Source: JBBQYD01 sp942493075
GTDB lineage: Bacteria > Verrucomicrobiota > Verrucomicrobiia > Limisphaerales > UBA8199
Direction: 5' to 3'
Assembly: GCA_942493075.1 (NCBI GenBank)
Contig: OW818681.1
Span: 1,674,001 to 1,738,000, forward strand
Length of the DNA: 64,000 nt
Positions 52,759 to 62,800 of the stretch are shown here, in pieces; positions within the stretch are counted from its first letter, which is position 1; every line of letters begins with the position of its first letter. Under the pieces are notes generated by a model that was given only the letters and a program-made list of their open reading frames with translations, made no database searches and was not told the origin of the DNA. The translations under genes were made by a program, and so were the position numbers.

Positions 52759-54033
52759 CTACTTCAGTGCCGGAGTTTGCGCCGGAGCCGTTTTGGTTTC
52801 AGCCTCGTCCCGTTTGGGAGCTTTTACTACCATGGCCAGGACTGCTCCAATCAGAAGGAGAACGGCTGAGGTGGTAAAGGAATAAGAGTAAGAGCCAAAA
52901 TGGTCACGGATGCGTCCTCCCAGGACCGGCCCCAGCACCCCGGCGATTCCAAATCCGGTAAAAAGCAGACCGTAGTTAACACCCAAATTGCGAATGCCGT
53001 AGAAATCGGCTGTCGCAGCCGGCATCAGCGTGAAGATCGTGCCGTAACATAGGCCGGTAAAGGCGGAACCAAACACCAGCAGAGCAGGGGTGGTGTACAT
53101 GGGGAAGATGAACATGTTGACTGCCTGCAAGCTGAAAGCCAGCACCATCGTGCGGGTGCGCCCTATTTTGTCGGAGACCACTCCGCTGATCACCCGGCCC
53201 GCGGTGTTAAAGATCGCGAGGATAACGATCGGCACGAATCCCCATTTCCAATTGGCCTGCTCCTTGGCAATGATCGCGACGTGGGCTATGACCATCAAGC
53301 CAGCCGAGGCTGCGAGTGCGAACATGACCCAAAGCTGATAGAATTGAGGCGTCCGCAGCATCTCAGGCCAGTCGAGCTCGCGCTTGGTGCTGGGCGCGGA
53401 CTTTGGGGCTCCAGAAGCGGCAGGGGCCGGAGCGGCCACATAACCGGCCGGAGGATTGGCCAGGAACTGAGCCAACACACACACAAGCACGATGGCTCCT
53501 AGACCCAGAAACAGGAACGTCCTTGAGATCGTGGTGTGTTCCAATAAACACTGAGTTAATGGGGATATATAGACAGCCGCCAAACCAACGCCGCTGACAA
53601 CGATGCCTGTAATCAACCCTTTTCGTGCGGGTGGAAACCATTTGATGCTCGGCGGGGTTGTGGCCGAATAGCCCAACCCGATCCCAATTCCGCCGATCAC
53701 ACCAAAGGTAAGCACCATGACCAATGGAGTCTGTGCAAATGAGGATAGGATCAGACCTATTCCCAGGATGATGCCTCCGAGCATCACCACCACTCTCGGG
53801 CCGATCTTGTCCTGCAAGCGTCCGGCGAAAACCATCGTGATGGCGAATGCCGCGGTGGACACCGTGAAAGGAAGGGCAGCCTGAGTTTTACTCCACCCCC
53901 ATTGTCCAACCAGCGCTTTGCCCATCACGCCCCAGGCATAGAGCACCCCAAGGATAAGGTTGATTGAGAGGGCGGCGAGCACGACGGTCCAGGCGCGCAC
54001 CGACGAGGGTGGATTTTGGGTTTGGGTACTCAT
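52759..54033 (-). CDS. MFS transporter, OFA (oxalate/formate antiporter-like) family
   Basis: A 424-residue, 12-helix transporter. The N-terminal block LILGVLYAWGVMGKALVGQWGWSKTQAALPFT and the loop GRLQDKIGPRVV are typical of the oxalate:formate antiporter family, as is GYSATTPPSIKWFPPARKGLITG. Substrates of most such proteins are unknown mono- or dicarboxylates. The C-terminal tail is polar and Thr/Pro-rich. No metabolic gene for oxalate or formate is adjacent. Confidence 0.9.
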   Translation of the reverse strand: MSTQTQNPPSSVRAWTVVLAALSINLILGVLYAWGVMGKALVGQWGWSKTQAALPFTVSTAAFAITMVFAGRLQDKIGPRVVVMLGGIILGIGLILSSFAQTPLVMVLTFGVIGGIGIGLGYSATTPPSIKWFPPARKGLITGIVVSGVGLAAVYISPLTQCLLEHTTISRTFLFLGLGAIVLVCVLAQFLANPPAGYVAAPAPAASGAPKSAPSTKRELDWPEMLRTPQFYQLWVMFALAASAGLMVIAHVAIIAKEQANWKWGFVPIVILAIFNTAGRVISGVVSDKIGRTRTMVLAFSLQAVNMFIFPMYTTPALLVFGSAFTGLCYGTIFTLMPAATADFYGIRNLGVNYGLLFTGFGIAGVLGPVLGGRIRDHFGSYSYSFTTSAVLLLIGAVLAMVVKAPKRDEAETKTAPAQTPALK

Positions 54034-54712
54034 AGCGGGCAGTTTTTTAGATTTGTCAGGTTGTGTGGTCGGAGATTAGCAGCATTAACAATGTGAAAAC
54101 AATCCATTTCCTGAAAGTGGAAGAGGCCTCTCGGCTCGTTTCGTGATTTCTATGCTTTCATTCGGATTTGTCCGCAGATGGCACAGATGGCCGCAGATGA
54201 AAGGGGAGCCTTCGGATGTAGCGCCAGGCGTCCTCGTTCCGAGGCGACCGGGTCAGGCATTCTCCGCGAGAATGACGTAACATGAGATTCTGGCACCCCT
54301 CGTCGGGGTGCTGCTTCCATTCGGAACTGACCGGAGGTCTGCGCTGCGCTCCGACGCTCCGGCTACTGTTTGGCAACCCTTCTGGTTGCGGTGATGCGGA
54401 AACCTTCAACCAACTTGGTCGGGAATGCTGCGGTTCGGTTGTGCCTGAAGATACGCGGGCGGATGAACAGGATACGAGGGACTTGGTATTGCAGGCCCGG
54501 TCTCCGCACCGGGCGCGTTCCATTGTTTTTCCGAGCTCTTGACTTTAATTTCCATTCGGGTTTACTGGCCCTGTGACCGGTCTCATCCAGCGTAAGAAAG
54601 AAAGCGCAACCAACGAACTGCGGTTGGTGTATGACGACTGGGGGGATTGTCATCCTCCAAGACCGATTGGCCCTGGCACACCACCAACCTGGCCAAGCTA
54701 TTGAGGGGCGAC
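54034..54712. other. non-coding gap with dispersed repeat and degenerate 'cagatg' runs
   Basis: No gene is supported here. At 54170-54200 the sequence CGCAGATGGCACAGATGGCCGCAGATG is a degenerate tandem of a CAGATG word. The main feature is the hairpin-rich repeat at 54282-54519 (separate entry). Short frames on the minus strand translate through the repeat and are not supported as genes. Confidence 0.6.
54282..54519. repeat. hairpin-rich dispersed repeat, copy 1 (partner 55497-55733)
   Basis: The first ~110 nt (to 54390) are almost identical to copy 2; the rest is related but diverged. Hairpins: GCACCCC/GGGGTGC with a 5-nt loop, CCGGAG/CTCCGG, and GCAACC/GGTTGC with loop CTTCT. In copy 2 these stems are kept while loop 1 differs in sequence and length. 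Both copies are in the same orientation and flank one pilin-like gene. Resembles REP-type intergenic elements. Confidence 0.85.
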
Positions 54713-55306
54713 ATGCGCTGGAAGCTGACCGATGTCATCGTAGCCATTTGCGCTGTGGGGCTGCTAGCGCTCTTCGCTATTGCTGTTTCTTGCAAACGTG
54801 CCAATTACGCGCGAACCGAGTGCAGTTACAACCTCAAGATGGTTCATCTCGATTATGCGAACTATCTTATTGACCACGGCAATTTCGTTACCCAGCTTTC
54901 GACAAATAAAGGTGGAACGATGGAATCAGCAGATCAATTGACCAATGCCGCTGTTCACTTTCAGGCGCTGGTATCTAAAGATGTTCCGCCATTCCATCAC
55001 TTGGTCTGTCCGCTTGATAGATCCGTTCAAGCTGCTACGTCGCACAGCTTGGCGAACTCAGACCTGTCCTACTTCCTGTCCCTGAATCCTCCAACCGAAC
55101 AAGGGCGATGGATTTTGAGTGGTAATCGGAATGTCTCATTCTCTGGCGAATCTCGCAAAGCTGTTTGGAATCGTGCCATTGGCTTGCATGGAGAGACTGG
55201 GTACTTGCTGTTCCTCGACGGCTCAGTTTCTCAAGTTGACAGCGTTGGATTGGAAAAGTCTTTCAACCAAGGCGGCAATACGGCGAATCGAATTGCAGTT
55301 CCCTGA
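54713..55306 (+). CDS. pilin-like exported protein of unknown function
   Basis: From the ATG at 54713 (GAGGGG 5 nt upstream) it has 197 residues. The start is MRWKLTDVIVAICAVGLLALFAIAVSCKRANY: a hydrophobic helix without the prepilin GFTLIE motif, so membrane anchoring is more likely than prepilin processing. The body (YNLKMVHLDYANYLIDHGNF, LVCPLDRSVQAA, FLDGSVSQVDS) resembles the globular part of H-X9-DG prepilin-like proteins: here the text is GETGYLLFLDGSV with His preceding (LHGETGYLLFLDG). H-GETGYLLFL-DG is an exact H-X9-DG. It is thus a divergent member lacking a canonical prepilin leader. It is bracketed by repeats at 54282-54519 and 55497-55733. Confidence 0.75.
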   Translation: MRWKLTDVIVAICAVGLLALFAIAVSCKRANYARTECSYNLKMVHLDYANYLIDHGNFVTQLSTNKGGTMESADQLTNAAVHFQALVSKDVPPFHHLVCPLDRSVQAATSHSLANSDLSYFLSLNPPTEQGRWILSGNRNVSFSGESRKAVWNRAIGLHGETGYLLFLDGSVSQVDSVGLEKSFNQGGNTANRIAVP

Positions 55307-55496
55307 GCCGCCTTTGCCGCTACCTGTTACGAGCTTTTTTGCCGTCATAGCCTTGGCCAATCGGCGTCAGAGTGTGGTGGGGATGTTGGCCTCACTGGCG
55401 TCTGATTTTGTGGCCGAACAGCCACGCTTTGATCAAAGCGATGCGAACGGTTGAAGGTTTCCTGTTGAATGTTGAAGGATGGGGCAGAGCCGTAAT

Positions 55497-55733
55497 ATGA
55501 GATTCTGGCACCCCAAGTCCGGGGTGCTGCTTCCATTCGGAACTGACCGGAGGTCTTCGCTGCGCTCCGACGCTCCGGCTACGATCTGGCAACCCTTCTG
55601 GTTGCGCCGATGCTGATCCGCTCAACCGTTCGGCTTGCCCAGGTTGCTCGGACTGCATGCGGGACGTACGCAGACGGATGAACACGATACCAAGGTCTTG
55701 GTGTTGGGGGCGCAATCCCGTTGGATTGGGGAG
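55497..55733. repeat. hairpin-rich dispersed repeat, copy 2 (partner 54282-54519)
   Basis: Same order and orientation as copy 1, 1.2 kb away, with ~110 nt nearly identical (55497-55606). It occupies most of the 457-nt gap 55307-55763, which contains no supported gene. The minus-strand frame through it shares a peptide-like run with that of copy 1, which reflects the repeat rather than a protein. Confidence 0.85.
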
Positions 55734-55763
55734 CCAATCCCCCGCGATGGCTTGTGGGCGGCC

Positions 55764-58328
55764 CTATGACTCTGGAATTGTCCGCACGCGATAATAGCGA
55801 TGGGGGGCCGTTTGTGGCTCGGTCCAGTTCGCCTGGGAATTGGACGGGGAAACTGTGTCGATCGGCGTAAACGCAGAGGTTAGGTTGGTTGTTGCCAAAA
55901 TTTCGTAAGTCTCCCCGGCGATCGCGGGCCAACTCAAAACCGGAGGAGGAGCCGTGATGAGAACCGGAAAACGAGCAGGAGCATCTGCTACGAGCCGGAT
56001 GGGAGAAGTCTCAGCTCGAAAGACCTGGCCGTTGTTTGCTGTTACAACTGCGAAGAAAGGATGAAGACCTTCGCCCAATGTTCCCGTCGGGATATTGAAA
56101 ACCGTTTGCTGAGTGCTGGCTGATGAACCGATTTGGCCGCCGGTTGAATACAATTCAATGGAGCTGATCGTGGGGATCGTGGCTGCTACCCTAAAACTGA
56201 GCACTGCATCGGCCAGCGTGTTGCTGCCTCCGAATAGCGGCTCAAGCGAGGCCGACCAGTTCAGGTTTTGGACTGTCACAGGCAACTTAGAGCGGGTTTG
56301 TGTGCGCACATGACTTCCTTCGGTGGCAACTGCAAGCAGTTCGTGGTTACCATCAGCGAGACCAGTGGTTTCCAGGGAAAACGTAAGTGGCAACGTTTGG
56401 ACACCAGCCGCAACATAAAGATGGTTACGAGGACGGAGATCCGGGACATTCTCGTCCAATCGATTGTTGCCTGAGGGGGTAAAGGAAAGGGAGCCGACTC
56501 GTGACACCTGTAGTTGTGCTGCACGCCAGCCTGGCGAGTTTGCCTGTAGATTGAACGCCACTCGCGAGGTGGTGCCCGCTGTACGATTTACCAGATCGAT
56601 CAACCGCAGGCCGTTGGATGCTGCGCCTAATGTGTTGGTGTTGACGGCTGCCTGCAGTGCTTGGGCCATCTCATAAAGACTCTGTGATTCCGAGTTTGTG
56701 ACGCTGATGCTGGTTTGAGATCCGTTGGTCAAGGTAATGGTAATGCCGAGCACGGTTCCTGAAACAGGAGAGCCAGAGACCTCGTACGATCGAATTCCCG
56801 AAGCAGTAGATTCCAGAAAAGCCGGTTGCGCCGCATACGCGTGTGTGGACATCCGTGCCGCCACCCCCTGCGAAGCACTGACGGCAATGGGCAGGCCGGA
56901 GGCTGTTGCCAGATCCGTATAGGTGAGCTCGATGCGATCACCATGGGCGACAGCTTGCACTTTTGTTAGCGCCTGCTCCGCGTTGAACGCTGCCGCCCAT
57001 CCGCTGGCAATTGTCTGCAATGTGGCCGCGGCAGGGACAACGTAACTGACCGTGCGCCCGTTGAATGTTGCTTGAAGGAGATTGCCTGCGGCAGGTGGTA
57101 TGTTTGTCAGGGTCCGGTTCCACAGACCATCGACAAAGAGATCAATCTGTTGAAGGGGACGGCGAGTATCGGCGGCATTGAAGTTGACAGTCAGGTTAGT
57201 AGTCCCGAAAAGCCCGGCTCCCGCGCTGTGGCTCCATGTCCCAATTCCTTGCCGGGAAAACGGGGCTGCCAAAGGTTCGCCGACCAGCAATCCTTGATAG
57301 GGATTTGTAATGCTCTGATAGTAACTTTCCGCCAGCGTGAACCCCCGAGCTTGATAGAAGTAAATCTGTGGCGAAGGGAACTTCTCTAGCCAGGCACAAG
57401 GTTCTACAACCGTCCCATAACTCGCCGACGCACCTGCTGCCAATAAGCTCAGGAGGTTTAACTGACCGCCATTGTTCTGGAAGATCAGCCCTCCGAAAGA
57501 AGTTAAGTTATCTGCCATCGCTCCGGGCACAAACCACGTATTGCCGATGCCATAACTATAAGCGCCGCTTTGAAAACCCAGGATCGTCCCAAACCCCGCA
57601 CCCAAACCGGCTGAATCGGTTCTAGCCATGGAATGGTTCCCCAGAAGCCGGGTGTTGAAGATCACATTATCGAACTGCCAGTATCGGATATTCCGGTCGT
57701 AGTCGCCTCCTTTGGCCAGCCAGACCGTGGTGGTTGGGAATGATTGATCGCTTGTCGTGCCTTGGTCGACGATCAACTTAGCGAGTGCGAGATTGCTGGC
57801 TGTGACCATGGTTGTCAGCAGATTCGTTGGACCAAGATTCCCTGGAGGTGTCCACCGGAAAGGCAGTTCGCTTCCGGCAAATGCGTTTGAGGAAGCGGTC
57901 GGCAATGAGCAGGTATCGGGCAGTCCCGCGCCGGGGGCGGGCGCGTTTGTTTTGAAGCCGTAGAATAAGGCGGAGGTTGTGCCGTTAATCGCGCTGTCCT
58001 GAACCACGCGATAAGGGATATCCATCGAGAGCACCAGGTAATCCGCCTGATTCGTCAGTTGACGTTCGGTGAGCATCGCTCGAAGTGGCGTCAACAGGTG
58101 CGTGTTTAACTCCGTCGGAGACCAATCCACGCGGCCACCCGCCCAGTTGATGCGAAGAATATTCTGGGGCGGGACGGACCGTTTCTCCGCGTAATAGTTT
58201 GCCAGCGCCAGAGAATTACTGCTGTTCCGGTTGGCCACTACAATCACGTTGAGGCCGCTGCCGCCAGCATGCAGAGTCTGGCACACAACGAGCCACGCCA
58301 AGGCGCCCATCAAAAGCCGACAAACCAT
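55764..58328 (-). CDS. TIGR03790 family secreted protein
   Basis: An 854-residue exported protein with a signal peptide (LLMGALAWLVVCQTLHAGGS). The first ~350 residues match in wording the TIGR03790 family: NVIVVANRNSSNSLALANYYAEKRSVPPQNILRI, DYLVLSMDIPYRV, TSALFYGFK, then VWLAKGGDYDRNIRYWQFDN. The function of this family is unknown. The middle has beta-sandwich-like repeats. The last ~60 residues (PVLSWPAIAGETYEILATTNLTSAF ... HRYYRVR) resemble the C-terminal module of the giant glycine-rich protein. The neighbours are the pilin-like gene and the sulfatase operon, 79 nt away on the same strand. Confidence 0.87.
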   Translation of the reverse strand: MVCRLLMGALAWLVVCQTLHAGGSGLNVIVVANRNSSNSLALANYYAEKRSVPPQNILRINWAGGRVDWSPTELNTHLLTPLRAMLTERQLTNQADYLVLSMDIPYRVVQDSAINGTTSALFYGFKTNAPAPGAGLPDTCSLPTASSNAFAGSELPFRWTPPGNLGPTNLLTTMVTASNLALAKLIVDQGTTSDQSFPTTTVWLAKGGDYDRNIRYWQFDNVIFNTRLLGNHSMARTDSAGLGAGFGTILGFQSGAYSYGIGNTWFVPGAMADNLTSFGGLIFQNNGGQLNLLSLLAAGASASYGTVVEPCAWLEKFPSPQIYFYQARGFTLAESYYQSITNPYQGLLVGEPLAAPFSRQGIGTWSHSAGAGLFGTTNLTVNFNAADTRRPLQQIDLFVDGLWNRTLTNIPPAAGNLLQATFNGRTVSYVVPAAATLQTIASGWAAAFNAEQALTKVQAVAHGDRIELTYTDLATASGLPIAVSASQGVAARMSTHAYAAQPAFLESTASGIRSYEVSGSPVSGTVLGITITLTNGSQTSISVTNSESQSLYEMAQALQAAVNTNTLGAASNGLRLIDLVNRTAGTTSRVAFNLQANSPGWRAAQLQVSRVGSLSFTPSGNNRLDENVPDLRPRNHLYVAAGVQTLPLTFSLETTGLADGNHELLAVATEGSHVRTQTRSKLPVTVQNLNWSASLEPLFGGSNTLADAVLSFRVAATIPTISSIELYSTGGQIGSSASTQQTVFNIPTGTLGEGLHPFFAVVTANNGQVFRAETSPIRLVADAPARFPVLITAPPPVLSWPAIAGETYEILATTNLTSAFTPIDTVSPSNSQANWTEPQTAPHRYYRVRTIPES

Positions 58329-58407
58329 GCCGAACTCTCGCCGAAATCAGGGCGCACGTAAAGAGGGGCTATCCAGCTTATCCACAGACAGGACGTCAGA
58401 GCCAGGC

Positions 58408-59859
58408 CTAGTTCCGAGAGTTGAACGGATGACCGTAATGACGGAGCTGCGCTTCCAGTTCGTTTTCCAGGCGGATCCGCAGCTTGGAATGAGGCTGATC
58501 TTGCGCGAGGTTCCTCAGTTCATAGGGATCACGTTTGAGGTCGAAAACCTCTGTCCAATCCGGGTGGCCAGGATAGGAGATCAGCTTAGCTGTCGGAGTG
58601 CGAACGGCCATCATGGCCGGAGTAGCGGGCAACCCGGGCTCGAAGAAATACTCGAACATAAATGCGGTGCGCCATTTGCGACCACCTCCGGCCAACAGCG
58701 GCTTCCAGCTTAATCCCTGCATCGCTTGAGGGATCGCGATTCCGGCGAAGTCAATAAAGGTAGGAGCCAGATCGAGGTTGAGAACCATTTTGTCGATCAC
58801 CTTTGGGGCATTTGAAATGCGGGGATACCGCCAGAGCAGGGGAATGCGCATGCTCTCCTCATAGGCCGCTCGTTTGTCGCCTAAACCATGTTCTCCCAGA
58901 AAATAGCCATTGTCCCCTGCGTAAACGACGATTGTGTCGTCCGAAATTCGGAGGGTGTCGATTTCATCCATGATCCTCCCGACGTTGTCATCAACCGCTG
59001 ACAGACAACGGAAATAATTCAACAGGTAATCATCGGAGCCATGATTGTCTGTATCAGTCTCGACAGGTTTACCTACCTCCTCACCACGAAAAGCGCGCTG
59101 GCCGCGGCCATAGACGGGCGCAGCATTCGCGTTTGCTGCGGGCCGGACAGACATCCCGGCGAATCGGGTTCGTGCTCGCTCCGGCGGCAGTCGGGGAGTG
59201 TGCGGTGATTTGAAACCCAGCATCATCATCCAGGGGTGATCTTTGTGTTCGCGCATGAACTCAATGGCCAAATCCGTAGCGACATCATCGACCCACCCGG
59301 GTGGCTGATTTGTGGAGCCGTTAATGAGAAAGCGGCTGCCCTGGTATTCCCCCTGGCTGGTGTAGCTGGCTACGTGCGTAAAGCCAGGCCGGTTCGTCTG
59401 AAACGCCATGTGGAACTTGCCCACGTACGCTGTTTCATACCCAGTCTCTGCAAGCAGCTTCGCCTGATTCATCGCGCTGCTGGAAAAATGGGTGCTGTTG
59501 TTTACCAGGCCGTTGCGATGCCCGTATTGGCCGGAGAGAAAGCTCGCCCTGCTTGGGGAACAGAGTGAGTGCACTACGAAAGCATTGCGGAACCGCACGC
59601 CGCCTCGGCTTTCTGCCAGGCGATCCAGATGCGGGGTAGTGAACCAGGGGAACCGGGCCTTCTTCCCTTGTTCCTTCTGCACAACTCCCAGGGCGTCCCA
59701 TCGTTGATCGTCTGTGACGATGAACAGGAGATTCGGCCGCGCGCCGCTACTCTTGAGTGGAGCGAGATCGGTTGCGATCGCCCCATGGAGCACTGCCAGG
59801 ACGGCCATAAAACTCAGAACCCGTCGAAACGTGCGGGCTTCGCTGTGACAGGAACTCAT
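58408..59859 (-). CDS. secreted sulfatase (formylglycine-type, S1)
   Basis: A 483-residue sulfatase that would hydrolyse sulfate esters of glycans. The N-terminal signal is FMAVLAVLHGAIATDL. The metal and catalytic motif NLLFIVTDDQRWDALG is followed by the formylglycine site CSPSRASFLSGQYGHRNG at about residue 99 (Cys-x-Pro-Ser-Arg). Later blocks are YVGKFHM, NGYFLGEHGLGDKRAAYEESMRIPLLWRYP. The Cys would need a formylglycine-generating enzyme, which is not in this window. It overlaps the GH38 gene by 4 nt, so it is translated from the same message; sulfated mannose-rich glycan is a plausible target. Confidence 0.95.
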   Translation of the reverse strand: MSSCHSEARTFRRVLSFMAVLAVLHGAIATDLAPLKSSGARPNLLFIVTDDQRWDALGVVQKEQGKKARFPWFTTPHLDRLAESRGGVRFRNAFVVHSLCSPSRASFLSGQYGHRNGLVNNSTHFSSSAMNQAKLLAETGYETAYVGKFHMAFQTNRPGFTHVASYTSQGEYQGSRFLINGSTNQPPGWVDDVATDLAIEFMREHKDHPWMMMLGFKSPHTPRLPPERARTRFAGMSVRPAANANAAPVYGRGQRAFRGEEVGKPVETDTDNHGSDDYLLNYFRCLSAVDDNVGRIMDEIDTLRISDDTIVVYAGDNGYFLGEHGLGDKRAAYEESMRIPLLWRYPRISNAPKVIDKMVLNLDLAPTFIDFAGIAIPQAMQGLSWKPLLAGGGRKWRTAFMFEYFFEPGLPATPAMMAVRTPTAKLISYPGHPDWTEVFDLKRDPYELRNLAQDQPHSKLRIRLENELEAQLRHYGHPFNSRN

Positions 59860-62800
59860 TTGAAATCGGCGCGCAGCGTGACAACTCCGTAACCGGGTAC
59901 CGTGATCGAACGTCCGGCTTTGGCTCCCCGGCTTTCGCTCGTGTCGCTGAGATAGATTGCGGCGGGGCGCTTCTCACCCCAGCTCAACTGCACATCTTTG
60001 GCTTTTCCGGATGCGCCGAACATTCGGATAATCCAGCCGTTCCCATCGTCAGTTGGTTTGAGCCCAGTCACAACCACATCGTCGGTGCTGAGACGGAACG
60101 CCGGTTTAGCAGGCCAGGTCTTAGTGGTCTCCCGGCTGATGAGTAATGGCTGAGTGAAACCTGTTGCGAAGCGTGTTGCTTCGGCTGGGGCATGCTTTCC
60201 AGCGTGTGGCCGCAGAATGAAACGAAATCGAGTGAGACCTTCCTGGTAAGCGCGGTAATTGGTTCCCCAATGATTGTTCATTGCCCAGGAATAGAAACGC
60301 TGGGTCGGTTCGATTTTCTTACGCCAAACTTCAGGATTGGTTTGTGAGTTCAACAGATTGGCACTGAGAGTGCCGATTTCGATTAGCGGCGCGTCGAGTG
60401 TCACCCAGGTGATACCTTTTTCCTCGTTGCAGATTTCAACCCAGCGTCCGACGGTAACCCAGTTTTTGCAGGCACTCGGCATCTGGTCGGCCTCTGGGCG
60501 CATCGCGCCGAGAGGCAGGTCCACAAGCAGTTCACCCTCGGGGACAGCAAACGGGAATGCGAAATTCACACTCTCCTTGCCTTCCTTGGCCATGTAGCTC
60601 GGGACCTCAAGACGCGCTTTGTCGAGCAGGTTGATGATTTCCACGTAATCCTGGCCGGCGGTCATTCGCACTTCTCGACGCAAACTGCGGCAGCCTGGGG
60701 CGGAGGATTCAATGACGAGCGAAGCCACCAACGGGCCCGGTTCGCCCACTGAAATCTTTACCTCCGTGATGCCTTTGATTTTGCTGATATCATCACCGAT
60801 CAAATACTGATACTCATTGACCGACTCTCCTGATGAAGTATCCACCAGGTTCCCGTTCATGCCCAGCTTGCGCAGTTCCACGATGCCGCCTGTCCTGGAA
60901 TCCACTCTCACGCGGAGCAGGCCGTCCTCGAGCATGTTGTCCTTCGCCCTGGCGGCGACTTTGGGTGCTAAAGGAGTGCCGGAGGAAATCTCGTAGGTTC
61001 TTCCAGCCAACGCGGGAACTCCTTCGGCTAGAAAGACCAGTTCTCCCGAGGTGAGCCGCTGTGAAGGCACAGGACGACCCCGCGGATCGGTTACGCGATC
61101 GCCTGTCGAGGATTCGGCCGGAGGAACCACAACCAATTCTGAGCGATCCCAGGAAAGAGTGTTAACTACCGTGACTGGTGACGCAGCGGCAATAGAAGCA
61201 GTGGGTGATACCGCCTGCTTCAGAAGGGCGCACGATTGTTCCTGGGCTTGATCTGCGTAACCCTTTTTGATCTCCCATTGCTCCTTGGTTTCCTTCCGGT
61301 CGGGTCCGGTCACGCTGCACCAGGCACCCCAGGTGTGTTCTGAATAGAGCAGGACATTGCGCCACGCCTCTTCGAATTTTGCCGGCTGATAGCTGGCCGG
61401 ATCGCGAAGGAGAAACGCCGTTGCAGCTTGGGACAAGCGATCAGAACTGAGCCGGTTGTTTCCGGTTTCCAGTGCCGAAGAGCCCGCACCGTCCTCCCAG
61501 TAAGGAGTCCAATCTCCGCGGATGACCGGCAGTTGAGCGCCATAGCGAGCCTCGAACGCCTTGAAGGCTTCGCTTGTTCCGGAGATGACGAACCGTGGGG
61601 ACGCGTATTTCTCATTCCAATCACGAACGAAATCACAAATGGCCGGATCAGGCACCGCGTTGTCCCCATGGCCTGCCCAGCGCACGTAGGCGATATCAAA
61701 AGGGTAAGCGCGCTTCTCCAAGCCTTCATAGAAGTCGGTAACCAGCTTAGGCGACATCTCATGGTAGATGTGGGACATGGCATACCCCCAGAATGGGATC
61801 CAGACCAGCACCTTGCTTTGGCCATCCGGGCCTTGCCAATAGAACGGTCGATTCTCCCATTCTTTTAGAATCGTGCCGATCCGGTCAAAATAGTTGGGTG
61901 CGACTGAGAAGTAGCGGATGCCCGACTGCGCCATGGCTGAGACGGTTCCCCAGGTAAAACCAGGAACATCAGAGATCATCGCCGAATCGATGACCGTTCC
62001 GGTTTGCTCGGACATGCGAGTGGAAAATCTAAAGAGCTGGATGAGTTCTTCCGGGCGGCAAAGCCCTGTCAGTTCGTTCAAGTACATCCCGTTGAGGACA
62101 ATCTGTCCATTCTTGACAGCTTTGAAAAAATCCTGGCGCAGCTTCTCATCCATGCGCTGCAGGAACAGATCCGCCGCCCAGCCCACTTCGACATTCCAAA
62201 CAAAGCGTGAACCGGCCGGATAACTCGCAGTGCGCGCTGCTGCCGCCATTCCATCCGTCAGGTTCTTAACCTGCTTGGCCTCGATGGCCGTTTGAATTTC
62301 AGTGTAACCGATGTCCGTATGTGAATGGGGCAGCACATAGACTGTCATTGGTCGGACTGGCTTTTGTTTGCAGAAGGCTTGCGCCGCTGTTACTCCAGCG
62401 GATTTGAGTTCCAATGTGATTTGGGCCTCTTTCTTCACCTGTGGCACTTCGTAAGTGAAGCTGTTCTTTCCAGAGGACAGAGAAATCGTTTGTGCCGGGA
62501 GGCCAGTTAGATGCAATTGAGCTTCTACAGTCTCCGCATAGGGGTGGGCGATCTGAACCTCCATCGTTTGCTTGCCCTGACGATCAACAAAGGGCAGGAC
62601 CTTGGCTGTGATCTCATCACGGACCGGCGCGGAATCCGCCGGGGCCGATGTGTAAAAGGCCAGTTCTGCGCCGCCCACGCAAAGCAGGCCATTATTTCCG
62701 AGTTTCGTGATGCGCCACGTCACTTGGGTGGCTGTGATCGGTTCGGGCAGCAGGAAAAGCGTTTCGCCGCTCCGTTGCTTTCGATGCGTAACGGTGAGAG

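Noticed and set aside
54158..55715. Minus-strand frames of 91-121 residues through the two dispersed repeats
   Set aside because: Similarity between them is confined to the repeat DNA; no ribosome-binding site and no domain pattern.
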